DNA from: Cyanobacteriota bacterium
GTDB taxonomy: Bacteria > Cyanobacteriota > Cyanobacteriia > Phormidesmidales > Phormidesmidaceae
Assembly (NCBI GenBank): GCA_027483425.1
Contig: JAIXUR010000406.1
Span: 1-7,307, forward strand
Reading direction: 5' to 3'
DNA: 7,307 bases
The notes beneath the pieces were generated by a model. The model was not told the origin of the DNA. It searched no databases and was given only the letters and a program-made list of their open reading frames with translations. Below are positions 1-5,005 of the stretch, one piece after another; the stretch's first letter is position 1; every line of letters starts with the position of its first letter. A program made the position numbers and the translations under genes.

Positions 1-3
1 GGG

Positions 4-27
4 GGGATCAGGGGCTGGGATCAGGGG
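4..27. repeat. Two 11-bp direct repeats (gggatcagggg)
   Basis: The 11-mer gggatcagggg occurs at 4-14 and again at 17-27, a 13-base period, at the extreme left of the window just beyond the hydrolase stop codon. It may be the end of a longer repeat array lying outside the window. No function can be assigned. Confidence 0.5.
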
Positions 28-53
28 CGATTCTCCGCAGGAGAGGCTTCGCC
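26..53. repeat. Interrupted hairpin, candidate dispersed palindromic repeat or 3'-end hairpin
   Basis: An inner stem tctcc (32-36) / ggaga (40-44) closes on a three-base loop gca. An outer stem ggcga (26-30) / tcgcc (49-53) is separated from it by one base on the left and four on the right. The element lies 14 bases beyond the stop codon of the minus-strand hydrolase, so it could protect or end that transcript, but no T-run follows in the minus direction. Its wording (ggcga...tctccgcaggaga...ttcgcc) resembles the short palindromic repeats scattered between cyanobacterial genes; this is from memory, without a search. Confidence 0.4.
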
Positions 54-67
54 AGCGCGCGGTATCG

Positions 68-1282
68 CTAAATCGGCGGTATCGCCGGTAACCCCGAGAC
101 CTCAGTGGTGTGCCCTAGACTGCTGCCCTCAAACTCGGTTTGGGTCAAAAAGCGAAACACCTCCTGATACATGGGTTTCCAGTAGGCATTGCTCATATTT
201 TGGCTGACCTCCAACGGGTCAACCATGGGATGGGGCACCAAATCTTCGCTGGGGAAGGTGTAACTGTAGTGGTGGTCGTACTGTCTAACCAACGAGGCCC
301 GGCCCAAGGCCCGGTTAAAGCTTTGGTTCGTTTCTAGGTTGGCCGCATCCTCGTTTTCGGTCAGTATCATCAGGGTTGGCTTGGGGCGCAGGGCCGCTAG
401 GTTCTCCTCCTTGCGCACAAAGGAGCCAAAGCGATTGGCCGCCGTAAAGCAGCCCAAGGGGAACCGTAAATCATCCCAGCCAAACTCTTTCACATCGAGG
501 GGGCCAGCCAGGTTGACGTAGCGTTCTCGGGTTTCGCCGTACACCTCCAGCAGCGGCGCAAAGGCCACCGCCTTGGCTACCCGCTGGGCATTTTGGGCCC
601 CCAGGGCCAGGGCCACGGCCCCCCCTACCGATAGCCCCACCGTGTAGATCGGCCCAGGCATCGCCTCTAGCTCCGCCAGCCGAGCTTGGGCATCGGTCAA
701 GTAGGCCAGGTGAGACGACACAAAGTAGCGGTCAAAGTCGGGGTCGTTATCGCGCTCGATGGCCGCAATGATGTCGAACATGCGAGGCTCTAGCTTGCGC
801 AGTCGAGCCATTAACCCCACCATTTGGATCGGGGAGGGGGAGGCGGCACCCTGGCTGGTCGTGGCCAGGTTGGCGAGATAGGTTTGTAGAACGGGGTCGG
901 CGTTCACTTTTTCCCGCAGGGGAATGAGAATCTCGGGCTTGAGGTCGACCTGGGGCCAGTGGCGATCGGGAAAGCGATAGGCGTGACCCGCCAGGGTGGC
1001 CTGGTAAACATTGAAGCCATTGCGAAACAGATAGTCGGCCAGACGTGACATTTGGTGGGGTTTAGCACTGAACCCATGGAACATTAAGACCGTGCCGTTA
1101 ATCGGGGTGTTAGCCCCGTGGAACAGGTAGTAGGGAAAGGCCCCGTCGCGCCGGTCGGGGCTGCTGGCGATGGTTTGAATGTGGACATCGATGCGCTGTC
1201 GCGTCTGCTGGAGCTGGTCTTGGGTGGGCAGGATGGAGCTAGCTTGCGAAGTGACCATAGATTTCGGGGGTGGGAGAGCCAC
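68..1282 (-). CDS. Alpha/beta-hydrolase family protein (putative esterase/lipase)
   Basis: A 404-residue protein from a GTG start at 1282. The in-frame ATG at 1258 (396 residues) is an equally good start, and neither has a visible Shine-Dalgarno. Residues 61-105 carry the family's N-terminal core: strand NGTVLMFHGFS with the oxyanion-hole HGF (69-71), then a helix and a second strand ending TLAGH. The nucleophile elbow is GLSVGG with Ser218 as likely catalytic serine. Strand TLMILTENED (303-312) should supply the acid (Glu309, Glu311 or Asp312), and the HH at 337-338 or His351 (VPHPMV) the catalytic histidine. Residues about 106-210 form a long, helix-rich insertion, presumably a cap over the active site. 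No signal peptide or membrane segment is seen, so a cytoplasmic location is inferred. It is transcribed divergently from uvrA. The family is confident; the substrate is unknown, with lipid-like or acyl esters a reasonable guess. Confidence 0.85.
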   Translation of the reverse strand: MALPPPKSMVTSQASSILPTQDQLQQTRQRIDVHIQTIASSPDRRDGAFPYYLFHGANTPINGTVLMFHGFSAKPHQMSRLADYLFRNGFNVYQATLAGHAYRFPDRHWPQVDLKPEILIPLREKVNADPVLQTYLANLATTSQGAASPSPIQMVGLMARLRKLEPRMFDIIAAIERDNDPDFDRYFVSSHLAYLTDAQARLAELEAMPGPIYTVGLSVGGAVALALGAQNAQRVAKAVAFAPLLEVYGETRERYVNLAGPLDVKEFGWDDLRFPLGCFTAANRFGSFVRKEENLAALRPKPTLMILTENEDAANLETNQSFNRALGRASLVRQYDHHYSYTFPSEDLVPHPMVDPLEVSQNMSNAYWKPMYQEVFRFLTQTEFEGSSLGHTTEVSGLPAIPPI

Positions 1283-1286
1283 TGTC

Positions 1287-1313
1287 AGGATAACCAGGCC
1301 AGGATAACCAGGC
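1287..1313. repeat. 13-bp tandem repeat at the hydrolase start
   Basis: The 13-mer aggataaccaggc is found at 1287-1299 and 1301-1313, two exact copies with one base between them. They lie 5 to 31 bases upstream of the GTG start of the minus-strand hydrolase, within its leader or promoter. This could be a paired protein-binding site or a simple slippage duplication. Confidence 0.55.
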
Positions 1314-1482
1314 TGAGAAGAACTACATCGCTTCTCCCCCCGTTACCGGATAAGACATTGGTTTTAGATCGTTCCCGCTCTAGCGGTTCTTCTGGAAGGG
1401 AGGTGGATCGCGGCGAAGATTTGCCCCCCCCCGTTGTTCTCTATCTCGATCTGACCCGTGATCCCCAGGCCGGTGGGGCTGA

Positions 1483-1501
1483 CCGGGGCAAATGGCCCCG
1501 G
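1483..1501. repeat. GC-rich 7-bp hairpin upstream of uvrA
   Basis: Perfect arms ccggggc (1483-1489) and gccccgg (1495-1501) flank the five-base loop aaatg. It lies about 30 bases before the candidate -10 box of uvrA, so it would be upstream of the transcript and act, if at all, at the DNA level. No T-run follows on either strand, so it is not a standard terminator. Confidence 0.45.
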
Positions 1502-1530
1502 CCCTTGGGGCGGCACCCGTGACCAGTGTT

Positions 1531-1536
1531 TATAAA
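1531..1536 (+). promoter_or_regulatory. Candidate -10 box for uvrA (TATAAA)
   Basis: TATAAA sits 38 bases before the uvrA ATG, in the only AT-rich stretch of an otherwise GC-rich region. It is preceded by TG two bases upstream, roughly an extended -10 arrangement. No good -35 is seen at 16-18 bases; the nearest is a weak TTGGGG at 1506-1511. A start near 1543 would give a leader of about 30 bases without a Shine-Dalgarno. This is a sequence-only guess. Confidence 0.35.
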
Positions 1537-1574
1537 TGTTAAATTGATAGGGCGTTGTCACTAAGCCCCCAGAC

Positions 1575-4500
1575 ATGCCCAAATCGGACGCTTCTGCCAA
1601 GAAAACCGCCGCCTCTAGTCAGGGTCGAGCGTCCAGCAATGGCAACCACCATACGGGCTTGGCCCACCACCACGCGGCCATCGACGACAATGTGATCCGC
1701 ATTCGGGGGGCTCGCCAGCACAACCTGAAGAATCTAGATCTGGAGATTCCCCGTAACAAGCTGATTGTGTTTACGGGGGTATCGGGTTCCGGCAAGTCAT
1801 CCCTGGCCTTTGACACCATTTTTGCCGAGGGCCAGCGCCGCTACGTGGAGTCGCTCAGCGCCTACGCCCGCCAGTTTCTGGGCCAGGTCGACAAGCCCGA
1901 TGTCGATGCCATCGAGGGGCTCAGCCCGGCCATTTCCATTGACCAAAAATCCACCTCCCACAACCCCCGCTCCACCGTGGGCACGGTGACCGAAATCTAC
2001 GACTACCTGCGCCTGCTCTACGGGCGGGCGGGCGATCCCCACTGCCCCCACTGCGATCGCAGCATTGCGCCCCAGAGCATCGACCAGATGATCGACCGGG
2101 TCATGGCCCTGCCCGATCGCACCCGCTTCCAACTGCTGGCGCCAGTGGTGCGGGGTAAAAAGGGCACCCACAAAAAGCTGCTCTCGAGCCTGGCCGCCGA
2201 GGGCTTTGTGCGGGTGCGGGTGAATGGGGAAATCCGGGAGCTGACCGACAACATTGAGCTGGACAAAAACCACAGCCACAACGTGGAGGTGGTGGTCGAT
2301 CGCCTGGTGAAAAAAGACGGCCTGCAAGACCGCCTGGCCGACTCCCTCCGCACCTGCCTGAAGCGATCGGAGGGCATCGCCGTGATCGAGATTTTGGCCG
2401 AACAGCCCCAGACAGCAGCGGCCCCGGCCCCCGGCAGCAACGTGGTGTCGATCGCCGATCGCCTGCCCCAGGCCGCCGAGGAAGAGGGCCGCTACGGCCA
2501 ACCCAAGGAGCTGGTGTTCTCCGAAAACTTTGCCTGCCCTGAGCACGGTGCGGTGATGGAGGAGCTGTCGCCCCGGCTGTTCTCCTTTAACTCCCCCTAC
2601 GGGGCTTGTCCCCACTGCCACGGCCTGGGCAGTCTGCGCACCTTCTCGGCAGAGCTGGTGGTGCCCGATCCAACCCTGCCGGTGTACGCGGCGATCGCTC
2701 CCTGGTCCGAGAAAGACAACACCTACTACTTCTCCCTGCTCTACAGCGTTGGCCAGGCCTTTGGCTTCGAAATTCAAAGCCGGTGGGATCAGCTCACCCC
2801 CGAGCAGCAGCACATCGTGCTCTACGGCAGCGACGAAAAAATCTACATCGAGTCAGACTCCCGCTATGGCGATCGCAAGGGCTACCAACGCCAGTACGAA
2901 GGGGTCCTGCCCATCCTCGAGCGGCAGTATAAGGACGCCACCTCCGAGCTACACAAGCAAAAGCTCGAAAAGTACCTGATCGACCAGACCTGCGAGGTGT
3001 GCCACGGCACCCGGCTCAAGCCCGAGTCCAACGCCGTACGCATTGGCCCCCACTCGATCAGCGACCTCACCAATGTCTCTATTCGGGAGTGCCTGGCGCG
3101 CATTCGCAATCTGGTGGGGGAAGAGGGCGAGGCCCCCAAGCTCTCGGCCCGGCAGCTGCAAATTGGGGCCCTGGTGCTGCGGGAAATTCGCTCCCGCCTC
3201 CAGTTCATGATCGATGTCGGGCTCGACTACCTGACCCTGCACCGCACCGCCATGACCCTCTCCGGCGGCGAAGCCCAGCGCATTCGCCTCGCCACCCAGA
3301 TCGGCTCGGGGCTCACGGGAGTGCTCTACGTGCTCGACGAGCCCAGCATTGGCCTCCACCAGCGCGACAAAGATCGCCTGCTCAACACCCTCCACCGCCT
3401 GCGGGACCTGGGCAACACCCTGATCGTGGTTGAGCACGACGAAGACACCATCCGGGCCGCCGACCACCTGGTGGACATTGGCCCAGGAGCCGGCATCCAC
3501 GGGGGCGCGATCGTGGCCGAAGGGGATCTCAATACCCTGATGACCGCCCAAGACTCCCTCACCGGAGCCTACCTGTCGGGGCGGATATCGATTCCTACCC
3601 CGGTGGAACGCCGCCAGGGCAATGGGCGATCGCTGACGATCAAAAACGCCCACCGCAACAACCTGAAAAACCTGGATGTGGAGCTGCCCCTAGGAGCACT
3701 GGTGTGCATTACCGGCGTCTCGGGCTCGGGCAAATCTACCCTGATCAACGAGCTGCTCTACCCCGCCCTCCAGCACCACTTTGGCAGCAAAGTACCCTTC
3801 CCCAAGCACATGGATAAGCTCGACGGGCTGAAGGCGCTGGATAAGGTGATCGTGATCGACCAGTCACCCATTGGTCGTACGCCCCGCTCCAACCCCGCCA
3901 CCTACACCGGCGTCTTCGACGTAATCCGCAATTTGTTCACCGAAACCATCGAAGCCAAGGCGCGGGGCTACAAGGCGGGGCAGTTTTCCTTCAACGTCAA
4001 GGGGGGGCGCTGCGAAGCCTGCGGCGGCCAGGGGGTGAATGTGATTGAAATGAACTTTTTGCCCGATGTCTACGTGCAGTGTGAGGTGTGCAAAGGGGCC
4101 CGCTACAACCGCGACACCCTCCAGGTCACCTATAAGGGCAAAAACATCTCCGACGTGTTAAACATGACCTCCGAAGAAGCCCTCAAATTCTTTGAGAATA
4201 TTCCCCAGGCCCAGGCCCGGCTGCAAACCATGGTAGACGTGGGGCTGGGCTACATTCGCCTGGGCCAGACCGCCCCCACCCTCTCCGGCGGCGAGGCCCA
4301 GCGCATGAAGCTGGCCTCGGAGCTGGCCCGCCGATCCACCGGCAAAACCCTCTACCTGATCGACGAACCGACGACGGGGCTGTCCTTCTACGATGTGCAC
4401 AAGCTGCTGGATGTGGTGCAGCGCCTGGTGGACAAGGGCAACTCCGTGCTGATGATCGAGCACAACCTAGACGTCATCCGCTGCTCAGACTGGATTGTCG

Positions 4501-4655
4501 ATCTGGGGCCGGAGGGGGGCGATCGCGGCGGCGAGCTGATTGCCCAGGGCACCCCCGAGGAGGTGGCCCAGGTGGCCGGCTCCTACACCGGCACCTATCT
4601 GGCCAAGGTCTTAGCCCAACACCCATCCGCCCAGCCATCAGCGTCCGTCTCCTAG
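1575..4655 (+). CDS. uvrA: UvrA, excinuclease ABC subunit A
   Basis: Complete UvrA of 1026 residues, the ATP-dependent damage sensor that dimerises, loads UvrB on damaged DNA and starts nucleotide excision repair. The first ATPase half has Walker A GVSGSGKS (68-75), signature LSGGEAQR (562-569), Walker B LDEP (D588, E589) and the H-loop EHDEDTIRAADH (620-631). The second half has Walker A GVSGSGKS (714-721), signature LSGGEAQR (903-910), Walker B IDEP (D930, E931) and IEHN (961-964). Zinc sites are C321/H324/C345/C348, a CxxC at C472/C475, and C813/C816/C836/C839. The block beginning IDQSPIGRTP (761) is typical of UvrA. The ATG at 1575 is used because no other ATG occurs before residue 172; no Shine-Dalgarno is visible. 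About 40 residues precede the conserved IRIRGARQHNLKN, and a linker of about 30 residues (275-308) is inserted before the first zinc finger, making it some 85 residues longer than E. coli UvrA (940). The gene is monocistronic. Confidence 0.98.
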   Translation: MPKSDASAKKTAASSQGRASSNGNHHTGLAHHHAAIDDNVIRIRGARQHNLKNLDLEIPRNKLIVFTGVSGSGKSSLAFDTIFAEGQRRYVESLSAYARQFLGQVDKPDVDAIEGLSPAISIDQKSTSHNPRSTVGTVTEIYDYLRLLYGRAGDPHCPHCDRSIAPQSIDQMIDRVMALPDRTRFQLLAPVVRGKKGTHKKLLSSLAAEGFVRVRVNGEIRELTDNIELDKNHSHNVEVVVDRLVKKDGLQDRLADSLRTCLKRSEGIAVIEILAEQPQTAAAPAPGSNVVSIADRLPQAAEEEGRYGQPKELVFSENFACPEHGAVMEELSPRLFSFNSPYGACPHCHGLGSLRTFSAELVVPDPTLPVYAAIAPWSEKDNTYYFSLLYSVGQAFGFEIQSRWDQLTPEQQHIVLYGSDEKIYIESDSRYGDRKGYQRQYEGVLPILERQYKDATSELHKQKLEKYLIDQTCEVCHGTRLKPESNAVRIGPHSISDLTNVSIRECLARIRNLVGEEGEAPKLSARQLQIGALVLREIRSRLQFMIDVGLDYLTLHRTAMTLSGGEAQRIRLATQIGSGLTGVLYVLDEPSIGLHQRDKDRLLNTLHRLRDLGNTLIVVEHDEDTIRAADHLVDIGPGAGIHGGAIVAEGDLNTLMTAQDSLTGAYLSGRISIPTPVERRQGNGRSLTIKNAHRNNLKNLDVELPLGALVCITGVSGSGKSTLINELLYPALQHHFGSKVPFPKHMDKLDGLKALDKVIVIDQSPIGRTPRSNPATYTGVFDVIRNLFTETIEAKARGYKAGQFSFNVKGGRCEACGGQGVNVIEMNFLPDVYVQCEVCKGARYNRDTLQVTYKGKNISDVLNMTSEEALKFFENIPQAQARLQTMVDVGLGYIRLGQTAPTLSGGEAQRMKLASELARRSTGKTLYLIDEPTTGLSFYDVHKLLDVVQRLVDKGNSVLMIEHNLDVIRCSDWIVDLGPEGGDRGGELIAQGTPEEVAQVAGSYTGTYLAKVLAQHPSAQPSASVS

Positions 4656-4675
4656 GACGCCCTGAAGGGTTGTCT
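4655..4675 (+). terminator. Weak stem-loop just after the uvrA stop
   Basis: Starting at the last base of the stop codon, ggacgccc pairs with gggttgtct across a tgaa loop. The stem has two G-T pairs and one bulged T, and no T-run follows. It lies exactly in the gap between the convergent uvrA and tam-remnant stops, where a transcript end is expected. This makes it a plausible but unproven hairpin. Confidence 0.25.
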
Positions 4676-4678
4676 GGG

Positions 4679-4989
4679 TTAGCGGTAGGCGATGACAGAG
4701 GTGCGGCGAAGCGGGAACAGCACCTTGCCGTCGATCTGAGCGGGGTAGGCCGATGCCACTCGATCGCGTAATTCAGCCCTAAAGCGATCGCGCCCCTTTC
4801 TGGGGTCGCCAGGGCCCCCAGAAAGGGGCGCAGGCCCGTGCTGGCCATCCAATCCACAATGGCGTCGCTAGAGTCCATGACGTGACTGTACTCGGTTTCC
4901 CAGATATCCAGCGCCGTGGCCTCTGGGGCCAGGGTGTCGTAGTAGAAGGCAGGCGGCTCTAGGGTTAAGGCCGTGCGAGGCGCGTCCAT
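4679..4989 (-). pseudogene. tam: Trans-aconitate 2-methyltransferase (tam) remnant, 5'-truncated and frameshifted
   Basis: Reading the minus strand from the ATG at 4989 gives EPPAFYYDTLAPEA, LDIWETEYSHVMDSSDA, IVDWMASTGLRPFLGALA and TPE. I recognise this as the C-terminal part of trans-aconitate 2-methyltransferase (compare E. coli Tam YYDIL, VDIWRTTYYHQM, IIDWVTATGLRPWL). Near 4790-4800 the homology jumps to another frame and continues RFRAELRDRVASAYPAQ, IDGKVLFPLRR, TSVIAYR, ending at a TAA at 4681-4679. Only about 100 of some 250-260 residues remain. The whole SAM-binding Rossmann half is absent, because the upstream sequence is the repeat-protein gene, whose stop is 16 bases before this ATG. 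Tam methylates trans-aconitate, a by-product that inhibits the TCA cycle; this fragment cannot do so. The homology may extend a few codons further upstream (IVAER before the ATG). Family assignment is from remembered motifs. Confidence 0.85.
4790..4831. repeat. Perfect 16-bp inverted repeat inside the tam remnant
   Basis: The arm gcgcccctttctgggg (4790-4805) and its exact reverse complement ccccagaaaggggcgc (4816-4831) flank the 10-base loop tcgccagggc. On the minus strand the arms encode LRPFLG and the TPE-R-G region, so both lie in former coding sequence. The left arm contains the reading-frame break of the tam remnant. The left edge overlaps a HIP1 octamer (4784-4791). No T-run follows, so terminator function is doubtful, though a hairpin this strong could slow polymerase from either direction. 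Confidence 0.85.
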
Positions 4990-5005
4990 GCGCTCAGCAA
5001 CAATC

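Larger units (their letters stand above)
1283..1574. promoter_or_regulatory. Divergent intergenic region between the hydrolase and uvrA
   Basis: These 292 bases must contain the promoters of both divergent genes. Visible structures are the 13-bp tandem repeat (1287-1313), an inverted repeat gagaag/cttctc with a 10-base loop (1315-1336), a 12-bp near-palindrome ccgctctagcgg (1375-1386), a run of nine C (1424-1432), a GC-rich hairpin (1483-1501) and an AT-rich stretch (1529-1549) just before uvrA. I see no cyanobacterial-type LexA palindrome. No promoter for the hydrolase stands out. Confidence 0.6.

Noticed and set aside
1282..1297. E. coli-like LexA half sites (CTGT, eight bases, CCAG)
   Set aside because: One position deviates from CTGT-N8-ACAG, it is about 290 bases from uvrA and at the hydrolase start, and cyanobacterial LexA is not expected to use this box. 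A chance match is likely.
1364..1576. Possible small minus-strand protein in the divergent intergenic region, starting MSGGLVTTPYQF
   Set aside because: The composition is not absurd, but it has no ribosome-binding site, its start overlaps the uvrA ATG, it crosses the nine-C run, and I recognise no family. It is not strong enough to call.
1797..2813. Minus-strand 338-codon open frame opposite uvrA
   Set aside because: It is fully antisense to highly conserved UvrA coding sequence, with Gly/His/Val-rich composition typical of mirrored GC-rich codons and no recognisable domain.
4790..4831. Rho-independent bidirectional terminator
   Set aside because: The stem is strong but no T-run follows on either strand, and both arms are explained as former tam coding sequence.
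4679..4989. Programmed frameshifting to make a working Tam
   Set aside because: The SAM-binding half is missing, so no frameshift could yield an active enzyme. Decay is the simpler reading.
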